From contig JANSWW010000005.1 of assembly GCA_024743275.1 (NCBI GenBank), positions 1-64,000 on the forward strand: a stretch of 64,000 nt of DNA, in the 5' to 3' direction. The translations under genes and the position numbers were made by a program. The notes beneath the pieces were generated by a model. That model made no database searches. It was not told where the DNA came from and worked only from the letters and a program-made list of their open reading frames with translations. Position 1 is the stretch's first letter. Every line of letters starts with the position of its first letter. Source of the DNA: Alphaproteobacteria bacterium (GTDB lineage Bacteria > Pseudomonadota > Alphaproteobacteria > JANSWW01). Shown in pieces: positions 17,986-27,436 of the stretch.

Positions 17986-19452
17986 TCATGCCCAGCGCCG
18001 ATAGTAGCCACGGACCGCTTCGATTAGGGCGTGAGGCGGTTCGTTCGCAGGCGCCTGGGCGAGGGCTTCCGCCGCCCGCGCTCCGAGATCGCCGACATCG
18101 ACAAGCGGGCTGCTCCCCTCCTGCCAAACGACCCGGCCGGCCACGACGGTCAGAACGACGTCCCGCGCCTGGGCCCGTTGGACGATCAGATGACGGACGT
18201 CGACATCCGGGGCCACCCAAGGCCAACTCAAACGGTCGAGGTCGACGGCGATGAAGTCGGCGGCCATCCCGGTTGCCAGCCGCCCGATCTCGTCCCCTCT
18301 GCGGCAGATCCGCGCGCCGTTCTCCGTCGCCATGCGGAAAACGTCCGCGATACCCGGGGCCGGCCCGTCGACCGACGGAGTCCGATGGAGGCGCAAGGCC
18401 AGGCGCATTTCCCGGAACATGTCGTCGTCGTCGTCCAACGTCGTCCCGTCGAGCCCGAGACCGACTGTCACCCCGGCCGCCAGATAGGCGTTGAGCGGCA
18501 TGACACCGGCCCGGAGCCTCAAATTGGAGGAGGGGTTGTGGACCGCGGCCGCTCCGGTCTCGGCCAAGGCCTCGATCTCCGCCGCGTTGAGCCAGACCCC
18601 ATGCGCGATGGAAAATCTGTCCGACAGGATCCCGAGATCTCTGAGATGAAGGACCGTCGGCTTTCCGTACGCCAGAGGGCCGTAGAGTTTCTCGTATTGG
18701 CTTTCCGATACATGGGTCTGGAACCCGGCGTCATGGGTCTCCGCCGCCCGGGCGGTTTCGACGAGGAAGGCGTCGTCGACCCAGACCGGACCGGGCGGGG
18801 CGAACCACAGATCCTGCAGCGGGTCCGTTTCGATCCCTGGACGGAGTTCGTCGAGCATGGCGAAGTACTCGGCCGGGCTGGGTCTTTTCGCCTTGAGGCG
18901 CCGATTGGCCTGCTTATGGGCGTCGCCGACCGCGTGATGGGCGAATTCCGCGTCTTCCCCGGGACCATGGACCAACACGTTCTGCGTCGTGACACCGGTG
19001 GCGAAGATCACCCGGATGCCGACATCGCGGAACCCCGCCAAGGCGCGCAGGATGCTCTCCCGATACGCCTCCGCCGTGCCTGTGAAGGAATGGACCTCGT
19101 AGACCGTCGTAATCCCGCTCGCCAGCAGTCTGAGCCCGGCGATCGCCGCCGTGAGATAGGGATCGATCGCGCGCAACTTCGCCTGGGCGAGCAGCCAGGG
19201 CTCCAGCAGGTCGTCCTCGACGGCTTGCTGCTGATGGGTGGCCGCTTCGATATGGTGATGGCTGTTGATCAGTCCGGGCATCAGGGCGCGATTGCCGAGC
19301 CGAACCAAGGCCGCGTCGGGATAGGCCGTTTGGAGATCGGCAATCGGTCCGAGCGCGACCAGACGATCGCCGTCCACCGCGACGGCGCCGTCCCGGATCG
19401 GGGGCGTTTCGGAGTCCGGGATCAGCCAGGCCGCTGCATAGAGGGTGGTCAT
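17986..19452 (-). CDS. amidohydrolase-superfamily protein (chlorohydrolase/deaminase type)
   Basis: 488 residues of the cyclic-deaminase/TrzA-AtzA branch of amidohydrolases. The metal site is visible as MPGLINSHHHIEAATH near residues 58-73, with later His in FQTHVSESQYEKLYG and IAHGVWLN and an Asp in GLGLDGTTLDDDDD, followed by the usual C-terminal strand domain (GRLATGMAADFIAVDLD). The substrate is unknown; deamination or dechlorination of a heterocycle is the general expectation. The 5' end overlaps the next gene by four bases (ATGA-type, 19449-19452), so the two are translationally coupled. Confidence 0.82.
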   Translation of the reverse strand: MTTLYAAAWLIPDSETPPIRDGAVAVDGDRLVALGPIADLQTAYPDAALVRLGNRALMPGLINSHHHIEAATHQQQAVEDDLLEPWLLAQAKLRAIDPYLTAAIAGLRLLASGITTVYEVHSFTGTAEAYRESILRALAGFRDVGIRVIFATGVTTQNVLVHGPGEDAEFAHHAVGDAHKQANRRLKAKRPSPAEYFAMLDELRPGIETDPLQDLWFAPPGPVWVDDAFLVETARAAETHDAGFQTHVSESQYEKLYGPLAYGKPTVLHLRDLGILSDRFSIAHGVWLNAAEIEALAETGAAAVHNPSSNLRLRAGVMPLNAYLAAGVTVGLGLDGTTLDDDDDMFREMRLALRLHRTPSVDGPAPGIADVFRMATENGARICRRGDEIGRLATGMAADFIAVDLDRLSWPWVAPDVDVRHLIVQRAQARDVVLTVVAGRVVWQEGSSPLVDVGDLGARAAEALAQAPANEPPHALIEAVRGYYRRWA

Positions 19453-20516
19453 CTCCGGGCCGGACCCTGGCCCGGCGCCCCGGAGGCTTGCTGTGGCGGG
19501 TCGCAGAGGAAAGCCGTCATCACATAGCGCTCGCCCTCGGTGACCGGCAGGGCTTCATGCAGCAGCGCGCAGGCGAAGACGGCGGCCCCGCCCTTTGGAG
19601 GACGGTAGCTGTGCGGACCGTATTCGGGGAAGGTGAGGGCGCCGCCCTCATAGCCGTCGTTGAGATTGATCGAGATCGCGAAACGCCGGCCAGCCTCCTG
19701 TCGGACATTGTCGCGGTGCAGGCCGAAGAAGTCTTTCCGCTCCGCTCCGTATCGCATAATCGTGAAGGTCTCGAAGCGCAGGGGGCCGACCCAACCGAAC
19801 GCCTTGGAAATCTCCGGTGCCACGCGCCGACCGACGATCCCGGCGATCTTGTTGTGCATGGCCTGATCGGTGACCGTGTGCTCCAGGGTTTTCTTTTTGC
19901 TCTCGTCCGAGCGTTCGCCGGTCCCGTCCGAGAGCCGTCCCTCGACCGGACCTATCTTGTGCAGATAGTCGATCAGGGTCTGGCAAAAGGCCTCGTCATA
20001 GACTCGGGGCACGACCAGGACCGGGGCGCCCCGTTCAAGGAAGCCGGGCTCTACCGTGTCCTGGGCGAAATCGTCCAGAACGGCCTCGATATCGCCGGTG
20101 ACCTTGGCCGGGTCCGGATTGCGGTAGGCGGCGAGGATTCGCTGATTTCCGTCGAGAACGTAAACCGCCCGGTCCAGGGGTTTCGGTGCAGCCTGCATCA
20201 CGGCGCTCGCGACCGGGGCCAGGGCCTGGGCGGCCAACCGACCGTCGCGTTCGTGGAACCGCCGGTCCCGAGGCAGGCCGCTGTCTGGCGTGCCCATTGG
20301 GGCGAGCGCGAAGATATCCGCATCGGCCTCGAGCGCGAGCCCGAACAGCGGGTCCTTGGGGCTTGCGGCGATCAGCATCACCGCGGGCCTGGCATCGACC
20401 TCGAAGCTGAAGATCCTGGTCACGCCGGCCGCGTCCGGAGCGGCGAAATCCGGGAACCGGTCGCCGGGCGCCAGCGGTTGCGGCGTTTGCTGGGCGGGTT
20501 GGGGAGGGCGTCTCAC
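19449..20516 (-). CDS. peroxiredoxin-like domain fused to 2OG-Fe(II) oxygenase
   Basis: 355 residues in two parts. Residues about 14-150 follow the AhpC/TSA thioredoxin-like layout (LAPGDRFPDFAAPDAAG, then AVYVLDGNQRILAAYRNPDP) but contain no cysteine at all, so peroxidase chemistry is excluded. Residues about 165-340 form a prolyl-hydroxylase-like 2OG-Fe(II) domain with FFGLHRDN (His and Asp ligands), the distal His in ALLHEALPVTEGERYVM and the Arg that binds 2-oxoglutarate in the same segment. Substrate unknown. Coupled to the amidohydrolase downstream. It ends the minus-strand run from ispDF. Confidence 0.8.
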   Translation of the reverse strand: MRRPPQPAQQTPQPLAPGDRFPDFAAPDAAGVTRIFSFEVDARPAVMLIAASPKDPLFGLALEADADIFALAPMGTPDSGLPRDRRFHERDGRLAAQALAPVASAVMQAAPKPLDRAVYVLDGNQRILAAYRNPDPAKVTGDIEAVLDDFAQDTVEPGFLERGAPVLVVPRVYDEAFCQTLIDYLHKIGPVEGRLSDGTGERSDESKKKTLEHTVTDQAMHNKIAGIVGRRVAPEISKAFGWVGPLRFETFTIMRYGAERKDFFGLHRDNVRQEAGRRFAISINLNDGYEGGALTFPEYGPHSYRPPKGGAAVFACALLHEALPVTEGERYVMTAFLCDPPQQASGAPGQGPARR

Positions 20517-21022
20517 TGGGCTTGTCCTTCGAATCTCCGGAGCACCATGGCTTCGACCAGGCTGAGTGCGAGGGCGACGGTCAGGCCGCGCACATCGCCG
20601 CGATGGCCGGGCAGTTTGTGTTTCTCGCTAAAGACCTGCTCACCCTTCAGCGCACAGCCGATATGGACAGTGCCGACGGGCTTTTCCTCGGAACCGCCGC
20701 CCGGGCCGGCGATCCCGGTGACGGAGACCGCCACATCGGCGTTGGACCGGGCGAGCGCGCCCTCGGCCATCGCCTTGGCGACCTCCTCGCTGACCGCTCC
20801 GACCCGTTTGATGAGATCGGCGTCGACACCGAGCATCTCGGTCTTGGCCTCGTTGGTGTAGGTGACAAAGCCCCGGTCGATGACGGCGGAGGATCCGGGA
20901 ACCTCTGTCATCGCCGCGGCGATCAGGCCGCCGGTGCAACTCTCCGCTGTTGTCAGCATAAGATTGTGCTTCGTCATGAGATCGAGCAAGGCACCGGCGC
21001 TTTCGATCAAATCGTCCGGCAT
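20513..21022 (-). CDS. pncC: nicotinamide-nucleotide amidase (CinA C-terminal family)
   Basis: Single-domain CinA/PncC protein, 169 residues, hydrolysing NMN to nicotinate mononucleotide in pyridine-nucleotide recycling. Core motifs are TTAESCTGGLIAAAMTEVPG, with the catalytic Ser/Lys-region residues, VTYTNEAK and SVTGIAGPGGGSEEKPVGTV. The N-terminal CinA domain found in longer homologues is absent, as normal in alphaproteobacteria. Start ATG 21022 overlaps the pgpA stop (TGATG). The stop overlaps the start of the fusion gene by four bases. Confidence 0.92.
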   Translation of the reverse strand: MPDDLIESAGALLDLMTKHNLMLTTAESCTGGLIAAAMTEVPGSSAVIDRGFVTYTNEAKTEMLGVDADLIKRVGAVSEEVAKAMAEGALARSNADVAVSVTGIAGPGGGSEEKPVGTVHIGCALKGEQVFSEKHKLPGHRGDVRGLTVALALSLVEAMVLRRFEGQAQ

Positions 21023-21507
21023 CAAATGGTGATCACGGGCCATGGGATATCCCACTCCAGGTAATGTCCGATCAGGACCAGGGCGATCGCGGCGTAGAGG
21101 CCGGCAACCACGTCGTCGAGCACGATTCCGGCCCCGCCGCCCATATGTTGGTCCACCCAGCGGGCGGGCCAAGGCTTCACGATATCGGTAAAGCGGAACA
21201 AAACGAAACCCGCCGCGTAGGCGGCCGGGTCAAGCGGGGCAAGGACGAGGGTCAGCCATTGGCCGGCCACTTCGTCGATGACGATACGGCCGTTGTCGTG
21301 GGTGCCGGTGACGTCCGAATAGATCTGCGCCGCCCGGATCCCAACGAGCGTGACCACAATCGTCGCCGCCAGGAGCAGCCAGGGCCCGCCGAGCCAGGCC
21401 AGCCCCCAGGCGACGGGCAGGGCGGCGAGCGATCCCCAGGTGCCGGAGGCTGGCCGCAATTGGCCCGACCCGAACCAGGTCGCCGTGATCCAGACCCAGA
21501 GCGGCAT
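21022..21507 (-). CDS. pgpA: phosphatidylglycerophosphatase A
   Basis: Membrane phosphatase making phosphatidylglycerol, 161 residues with about four hydrophobic helices. Signature GSGQLRPASGTWGSLAALP near 14-32, then VIDEVAGQWL and DIVKPWPARWVD. The start overlaps the ispDF stop by one base (TGATG) and its own stop overlaps the pncC start the same way, so ispDF-pgpA-pncC is a tightly coupled operon. Confidence 0.93.
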   Translation of the reverse strand: MPLWVWITATWFGSGQLRPASGTWGSLAALPVAWGLAWLGGPWLLLAATIVVTLVGIRAAQIYSDVTGTHDNGRIVIDEVAGQWLTLVLAPLDPAAYAAGFVLFRFTDIVKPWPARWVDQHMGGGAGIVLDDVVAGLYAAIALVLIGHYLEWDIPWPVITI

Positions 21508-22724
21508 CAGGACCGCCTGGTGACGGCTTTGGGGAAAGCGACGGAGACCGCGGCCTGGGCGGCAATGCCTTCGCCCCGGCCTGGAAAACCGAGCCTTTCC
21601 GTAGTCGTCGCCTTGACCGACACCCGGTCGATGGGTAGGCGTAGGATGGTCGCGATGCGTGCGCGCATGGCCGGCCGGTGCGGCCCGATCTTCGGCCGTT
21701 CGCAGATCAGGGTGACGTCGACATTCTCGATGCGGCCGCCGGCGAGCCAAACCTGACGCGCCGCCTCGATCAGGAAGATCTCGCTGTCCGCGCCCTTCCA
21801 TTGCGGCTCGGTCGGCGGGAAATGGCTGCCGATATCGCCCGAGGCGACGGCCCCGAGCAACGCGTCCGTGATGGTGTGAAGGCCGACATCGGCGTCCGAA
21901 TGGCCGGACAGGGCCAGCGTGCCCTCGATGGAGACGCCGCAGAGTGTCATCCCATCGCCGGGAACCAGCCGGTGGACGTCGAATCCGGTACCGACCCGGA
22001 AGACCTCCTGGGGCGGTGCGCCTGGCGCCTGCCGGCGCGCCTCGGCCGCGATCAGGTCGGTCGCCGTGGTGATCTTCTCGAGCGCCGGGTCGCCGGGCAC
22101 CCGGATGACTTTGTGGCCGGCCCGCTCGGCGACCGCCGCGTCGTCGGTCAGCAGCAGGCCCTTGGCGGCGCGATGCGCCGCCAGCAGGGGGCCGAACTGG
22201 AAGGCCTGGGGGGTTTGCGCGCGGAACAGCGTCTTGCGGTCCTCGGTGCCGGTGATCTCGACGCCGTCCGCGCGTTTGACCGTATCCACAATGGGCAGCA
22301 CCGGAATGGCCGCTGGGGCGCTGACCGTGGCCCCGATCAGGCGGTCGATCACACCGATCGGCAGATCCGGCCTTGCGGCATCATGGATCAGGACATGGGT
22401 CGGGGCGGGGTCGAGAGCGGCCAGGGCCTCGAGACCGTTGAGGACGGATTCCTGTCGTTCCGCACCACCCTGGACCGGGGGGAGCAGCGGCAGTTCGCCG
22501 ACCGCGTCGCGGTACAGCGCCTCGTCGTTCGGATGAATGACGACCATCACCTGGCGCAATAGGGGGTGGGCCAGGAGGGCTCGCAGCGTATGGCGCAGCA
22601 CCGGTTCGCCGCCCAGGCCGCGATATTGTTTTGGAAGACCGCCGCCGAGGCGGGTCCCACGGCCCGCGGCCACGACCAGCACGGCCGGACGCATCGGGGA
22701 AAAACTAAAACTCGAATCGCCCAT
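21507..22724 (-). CDS. ispDF: bifunctional IspD/IspF enzyme
   Basis: Fusion of 2-C-methyl-D-erythritol 4-phosphate cytidylyltransferase and MECDP synthase, two non-consecutive steps of the MEP isoprenoid pathway. 405 residues. IspD part (about 10-235): AAGRGTRLGGGLPKQY and HDAARPDLP. IspF part (about 245-403): GTGFDVHRL (metal ligands) and GHSDADVGLHTITDALLGA, GDIGSHFPPT. Fusion of these genes is typical of alphaproteobacteria. It is divergent from the CcsA-like gene. Confidence 0.97.
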   Translation of the reverse strand: MGDSSFSFSPMRPAVLVVAAGRGTRLGGGLPKQYRGLGGEPVLRHTLRALLAHPLLRQVMVVIHPNDEALYRDAVGELPLLPPVQGGAERQESVLNGLEALAALDPAPTHVLIHDAARPDLPIGVIDRLIGATVSAPAAIPVLPIVDTVKRADGVEITGTEDRKTLFRAQTPQAFQFGPLLAAHRAAKGLLLTDDAAVAERAGHKVIRVPGDPALEKITTATDLIAAEARRQAPGAPPQEVFRVGTGFDVHRLVPGDGMTLCGVSIEGTLALSGHSDADVGLHTITDALLGAVASGDIGSHFPPTEPQWKGADSEIFLIEAARQVWLAGGRIENVDVTLICERPKIGPHRPAMRARIATILRLPIDRVSVKATTTERLGFPGRGEGIAAQAAVSVAFPKAVTRRS

Positions 22725-22809
22725 GTAACCGTTCCGGGTTAGCGCTATCTATAAGGTGGAAGGAAACCCGAAGAAGCCGGGCACCGCATCGTGTATAACA
22801 CCGTCCATC

Positions 22810-23622
22810 ATGAACGCCATCGCCTCTCAGCCTGTTTTGCTCGGTAGCCTCGCGGTTCTTTCGCTGCTGCCGGCCGCGCTCCAGAGTCTCCGGGCTCCCC
22901 TGGCCAGCCAGGCGGACAACCGGTTCTGGTATCTTCTCGGCTGCGCCTTTGGGGGCTCGGCTCTTCTGTCGGTCAGCGAATTGGCCCAGGGCTGGCAGCC
23001 TGGCCTCGCCGTTGCGCTGTGGGTGACGATCACAACGGTGCTGGCGATCTTCGCCGGTATCGCCTGGCGGAATCCGGCCGTGAAGCCGATTGGCAACATC
23101 CTGTTTCCCTATCTGGTTATCGTCGGAGCATTCGGGGCGCTGGCGCTGCCCGGAGATCCGCCCAGTGCGACCTATGCGGCGGATTGGGGGACCGTGATCC
23201 ATGTCCTCCTGTCGGTGGCGGCCTATGCCCTGATCACGCTGAGCGCGGTCGCCGCCGTTTCCTCGCTGCTGAAGGAACGGGCCTTGAAGGCGCGGTCGCA
23301 AAGCGTCTTCGTCAACAGCCTGCCGCCGGTCACGGTCGGGGACCGGATGCAGATCAATCTGCTGCTGGCGGCCGGTTGTTTTCTCTCCTTCTCCGTCATC
23401 TCGGGAATCGCCGAGCAGTGGGATATGGGCATTCGCTTCGATCACAAAAGCTTGCTGTCCGTGGTCTCCCTGGGAATCGTGACGGCGCTGCTGTTCGTGC
23501 ATTTCCGGACCGGTCTGCGGGGGCGCCGGGCGGCCCGCTTCGCGCTTGGGGCCTATCTCCTGCTGAGCCTCGCCTATCCGGGCGTCAAATTCGTCACGGA
23601 CATCCTTCTCCAACGGGTCTAG
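22810..23622 (+). CDS. CcsA/YpjD-like inner-membrane protein
   Basis: About 270 residues with eight predicted membrane helices, matching the YpjD/CcsA cytochrome-c-assembly-like family. In TYAADWGTVIHVLLSVAAYA and RFDHKSLLSV the histidines that bind haem in CcsA-type proteins are visible; the tryptophan-rich WWD loop of true haem handlers is not. Function in this subfamily is unproven. ATG 22810 is used; an in-frame GTG at 22756 would add 18 residues of poor quality. Confidence 0.75.
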   Translation: MNAIASQPVLLGSLAVLSLLPAALQSLRAPLASQADNRFWYLLGCAFGGSALLSVSELAQGWQPGLAVALWVTITTVLAIFAGIAWRNPAVKPIGNILFPYLVIVGAFGALALPGDPPSATYAADWGTVIHVLLSVAAYALITLSAVAAVSSLLKERALKARSQSVFVNSLPPVTVGDRMQINLLLAAGCFLSFSVISGIAEQWDMGIRFDHKSLLSVVSLGIVTALLFVHFRTGLRGRRAARFALGAYLLLSLAYPGVKFVTDILLQRV

Positions 23623-23775
23623 CCGGTAAAGCGGCCATTCCCCCTCCTGATTTCACAACGCGCCGTTTACTTCTTGTGTAGATTTTTCTTGCGTGCGACG
23701 CGTTGTGCTCTGTGTACCGGGAAACAATAAGAACATTGGCCCTGTTCCTGGAAGAGGGTGGGCCGGGGAGACCGA

Positions 23776-26214
23776 ATGATGAAGTCCGGCGAACCGCTCG
23801 GCGTGGATGCCCTTTATAGCCATTGCGATCCGGAACAGTTCGATTTCGAGACGACGGCCGAACTGGACCCATTGACCCACATGGTCGGCCAGGACCGCGC
23901 CGTGGAGGCGGTCGAGTTCGCGGCCGACATGCATGTTCATGGCTTCAACCTGTTCGTTCTCGGTCCCCCGGGGACGGGGCGGCACAGCTTCATCCGCCGC
24001 TTCCTCGCCCAACGGGCCGTCAAGCAGGCTCCGGCGTCCGACTGGTGCTACGCGAACCGTTTCGACGATCCGCGGAAGCCGATCGCGCTGGAACTGCCAG
24101 CCGGGCACGCCAGGGGATTGCGCGACGATATCGACCGGCTGGTCGACGAGGCCTATACGGCCATCCCGACAGCATTCGAAAGCGAGGACTACCGGTCCCG
24201 CCGGCAAGCCATCGAAAAGGAGTTCCAGACGGCTCAGGCGAAGCGCTTTCAGGACGTTCAGCGCCGGGCGCAGGAGAAGGGAATCGCCGTCGTCGAAACA
24301 CCGACCGGCATCCAGCTTGTCCCGATTCGCGATGGAAAGCCTCTGTCGCCGAAGCAACTGAATGCCCTGCCCGACGCGGAACAGAAGCAGTTGCAGAACG
24401 CGGTCGAATCGCTGGGCAGAGAGATGCAGGCCGCGATGGAGGCGATGCCGGGCCTGATCCGCGACGTCCGCGACAAGATCCGCGAACTGGACCGGCAGAT
24501 CGCCATGCTGGCCGCGGGCAGCCTGATCGACGATCTGGTCGCGAAGTACTCGGAATTTCCGAAGGTTGTCGGATATCTGAAGAGCGTCCAGGCGGACATC
24601 ATCGACAATGTGCAGCTGTTCCTCATGCCTCGGGAGGGCCAGGGCGAAACGCTGGGGACGGACGAGCACTCGTTATCCATCCAGCAGCCCAAGGAATCCG
24701 CCGCCAAGCGGCGCTATTGCCTCAATCTTCTGATCGACCATAAGGAATCGGAAGGGGCGCCGCTGGTCTTCGAAGACCATCCGACCTATCAGAACCTGGT
24801 CGGCGATATCGAATATCTCGCCCAGATGGGCGCGCTGATCACGGATTTCAGCCTCATCAAAGGCGGCGCGCTGCATCGGGCGAACGGTGGATATCTCGTT
24901 CTCGACGCCCACAAGATCCTCTCCGAACCTTTCGCCTGGCAGGCGCTGAAACAGGCGCTCAAGGGCCGCGAGATCCGAATCGAGTCCTTGGGTCAAGCCT
25001 ATAGCCTGATCCGGACCGCGACCCTGGAGCCCGAGCCCATTCCGCTCGATCTCAAGGTTATCCTGATCGGTGAACGGCGGCTTTATTATCTTCTCCAGGC
25101 CTTGGACCCGGAGTTCATGGAACTCTTCAAGGTCGCCGCCGACTTCGACGATCAGATGGAGCGGAGCGCCGAGAACAACCACCTCTTCGCGCAATTGCTC
25201 GGCACCGTGGCCAAACAGGAAGGACTGAAGGCGCTCGATCGTAGCGGGGTGGCCCGCCTGATCGAGGAGAGCGCCCGCCATGCCGAACATGCCCGCAAGC
25301 TTTCCGCTCAGGTTCGGCGCGCGGCCGACATCATGCGGGAGGCGAATTACTGGGCCGACCGGGACGGCAACGAGACGGTGCGCGGCCAGGATATCCAGCG
25401 CGCCATCGACCATCGGAGAAGACGGGCGAGCCGCCTTAGGGAGCGGATTCAGGAGGCGGTCCTGGAGGATACGATCCTGATCGATACCGAGACCTCCCAT
25501 GTCGGACAGGTCAACGGCCTCGCGGTTCTCGAACTGGGCGATTTCTCCTTTGCCCGCCCCAACCGGATCACCGCGCGGGTCTGGCCGGGCGCCGGCAAGG
25601 TCGTCGACATTGAACGGGAAGCCAAACTGGGGGGGCCGGTCCACTCCAAGGGCGTCCTGATCCTCTCGGGCTTCCTGGCGGGGCATTTCGGGAACGATCG
25701 CCCGCTTTCCCTAACCGCGAGCCTGGTGTTGGAACAGAGTTACGGCGGCATCGAAGGGGACAGCGCGTCGTCGGCCGAGCTCTATGCGCTGCTGTCGGCG
25801 CTCGCCGAACTGCCGATCGAACAAGGCTATGCGGTGACCGGTTCGGTCAACCAGCACGGCGCCGTTCAGGCGATCGGCGGGGTGAACGAGAAGATCGAGG
25901 GGTATTTCGAGATCTGCGAGGCGCGGGGGCTGAACGGTCGCCAAGGGGTTCTGATCCCGGAATCCAATGTGAAGAACCTGATGCTGCGCCGGCCGGTGCG
26001 GGAGGCGGTGGCGGCGGGTCGGTTCGCGATCATCCCCATTAGCCATATCGACGAGGGCATCGCCATTCTCACCGGTCGCCCGGCGGGAACCCGCGATGCC
26101 AAAAGCGCCTATTCGGAAGGAACGGTAAACCGGCTTGTCGCCGACCGTCTGGCCGAATTCGCGGAGGTCCGGCGGAGTTTCACGGCGGAGAAGCAAGACG
26201 GAGCGGAAAAGTGA
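23776..26214 (+). CDS. Lon-family ATP-dependent protease (AAA_32/S16)
   Basis: 812 residues. The C-terminal S16 peptidase domain has the Lon catalytic dyad: Ser663 in GDSAS and Lys706 in VNEKIEG, 43 residues apart as in E. coli Lon. The N-terminal ATPase-like part has a degenerate P-loop (GPPGTGRHS, Arg in place of Lys), as is common in this branch, a long coiled-coil insertion (about 140-240), and a second ATPase portion with KGGALHRANGGYLVLDAHKI. It differs from classic Lon, lacking the LAN substrate domain. Start ATG 23776 has GGGGAG upstream. It likely acts in protein quality control. Confidence 0.87.
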   Translation: MMKSGEPLGVDALYSHCDPEQFDFETTAELDPLTHMVGQDRAVEAVEFAADMHVHGFNLFVLGPPGTGRHSFIRRFLAQRAVKQAPASDWCYANRFDDPRKPIALELPAGHARGLRDDIDRLVDEAYTAIPTAFESEDYRSRRQAIEKEFQTAQAKRFQDVQRRAQEKGIAVVETPTGIQLVPIRDGKPLSPKQLNALPDAEQKQLQNAVESLGREMQAAMEAMPGLIRDVRDKIRELDRQIAMLAAGSLIDDLVAKYSEFPKVVGYLKSVQADIIDNVQLFLMPREGQGETLGTDEHSLSIQQPKESAAKRRYCLNLLIDHKESEGAPLVFEDHPTYQNLVGDIEYLAQMGALITDFSLIKGGALHRANGGYLVLDAHKILSEPFAWQALKQALKGREIRIESLGQAYSLIRTATLEPEPIPLDLKVILIGERRLYYLLQALDPEFMELFKVAADFDDQMERSAENNHLFAQLLGTVAKQEGLKALDRSGVARLIEESARHAEHARKLSAQVRRAADIMREANYWADRDGNETVRGQDIQRAIDHRRRRASRLRERIQEAVLEDTILIDTETSHVGQVNGLAVLELGDFSFARPNRITARVWPGAGKVVDIEREAKLGGPVHSKGVLILSGFLAGHFGNDRPLSLTASLVLEQSYGGIEGDSASSAELYALLSALAELPIEQGYAVTGSVNQHGAVQAIGGVNEKIEGYFEICEARGLNGRQGVLIPESNVKNLMLRRPVREAVAAGRFAIIPISHIDEGIAILTGRPAGTRDAKSAYSEGTVNRLVADRLAEFAEVRRSFTAEKQDGAEK

Positions 26215-26403
26215 AGCCACTCCTAAAACGGGATTTCGATTTCCGCTAGTTCTAGGGCGGACTAACCCGTTGAAATCGGGGCTTGTCTTTACCTTTATAC
26301 CGAACAGATTTCACTTTCGTTAAGATTTGATGATTGCATATTGCAGCGCAACATGCCTAATGTCTCATCAAGTGCCTAAGCTATGGGCAGAGTGCGGGGA
26401 TTT

Positions 26404-27414
26404 ATGACGGACCCTTTGTGCATCGGACCGATCAGGTTGCCCTCGGCGGTGATACTCGCGCCGATGAGCGGGGTGACGGATTTGCCCTTCCGACGGTTGG
26501 TACGCCGTTTCGGCGTCGGCATGACGGTCTGCGAAATGGCGGCAAGCAAGGCCATTCTCCAAAATGTGGACGAGGAACTCCGAAAGTTGGCGCTCGATGA
26601 TGTCGGCGAGGCGCCCCGGGCGGTCCAGCTCGCCGGCTGCGAGCCGGAGGCGCTGGCGGAGGCGGCGAGAATCGTCGAAGGTCTGGGCGCCGATCTTATC
26701 GACATCAACATGGGATGCCCGGCCAAGAAGGTGACGGGCTCGCAGCAGGCCGGTTCCGCCCTGATGCGGGATCTCGATCATGCCACGGCGCTGATCTCGG
26801 CGACGGTGAAGGCGGTCGATGTTCCCGTAACGGTGAAGATGCGGACCGGATGGGACGACGAGACCCGCAATGCGCCGGAGCTCGCCCATCGGGCGGAGGG
26901 CGAGGGCGCGCAGCTTGTCACCGTCCATGGGCGCACCCGCTGCCAGTTTTACACAGGGTCGGCGGATTGGGATTTCGTGGCCGGGGTCGTCGACCGGATC
27001 TCGATCCCGGTGGTGATCAACGGCGATATCACGTCCGTCGAAAAGGCGGTCGAGGCCAAGACCCGCTCCGGTGCCGCCGGGGTGATGATCGGACGGGGCG
27101 CCTATGGCCGGCCCTGGTTTCCCGCGCAGGTGGCCGCCTATCTCGCCGACGGGACGATTTTGCCGGACCCCGCGCCGGCCGAGCGCCTCGCCGTGATGCG
27201 CGCGCATTGGGAGGCGATGCTGGAGACCCATGGCCGCATTCAAGGCCTGCGGGTCGCGCGCAAGCATGTGGGCTGGTACACGGCGAATCTGCCGAATTCC
27301 GCGGCCTTCCGCCAGACCGTCAACAACACCATGGACGAAGCGGTCGTCCGGGACGCCATCGCGCGGTTCGAGGAAACGCTCCTGGCGACCGACCGTTTCG
27401 CCGTGGCGGCCTGA
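26404..27414 (+). CDS. dusB: tRNA-dihydrouridine synthase B
   Basis: FMN enzyme reducing uridine in tRNA, historically NifR3 when located upstream of ntrBC. 336 residues with APMSGVTDLPFRRLVRRFG, the active-site cysteine in NMGCPAKKV near 99, KMRTGWDDE and VHGRTRCQFYTGSADW. ATG 26404 is preferred (GGGG 5 bases upstream, family-length N-terminus) over ATG 26383. The 190-base gap upstream holds no gene and presumably the promoter of the dusB-ntrBC operon. Confidence 0.95.
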   Translation: MTDPLCIGPIRLPSAVILAPMSGVTDLPFRRLVRRFGVGMTVCEMAASKAILQNVDEELRKLALDDVGEAPRAVQLAGCEPEALAEAARIVEGLGADLIDINMGCPAKKVTGSQQAGSALMRDLDHATALISATVKAVDVPVTVKMRTGWDDETRNAPELAHRAEGEGAQLVTVHGRTRCQFYTGSADWDFVAGVVDRISIPVVINGDITSVEKAVEAKTRSGAAGVMIGRGAYGRPWFPAQVAAYLADGTILPDPAPAERLAVMRAHWEAMLETHGRIQGLRVARKHVGWYTANLPNSAAFRQTVNNTMDEAVVRDAIARFEETLLATDRFAVAA

Positions 27415-27436
27415 CAGCGGGGACGGAGAGCTACGG

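Noticed and set aside
26215..26403. NtrC-binding or sigma-54 site before dusB
   Set aside because: AT-rich with TGCA repeats near 26335, but no GG-N10-GC promoter and no TGCACC-type dyad.
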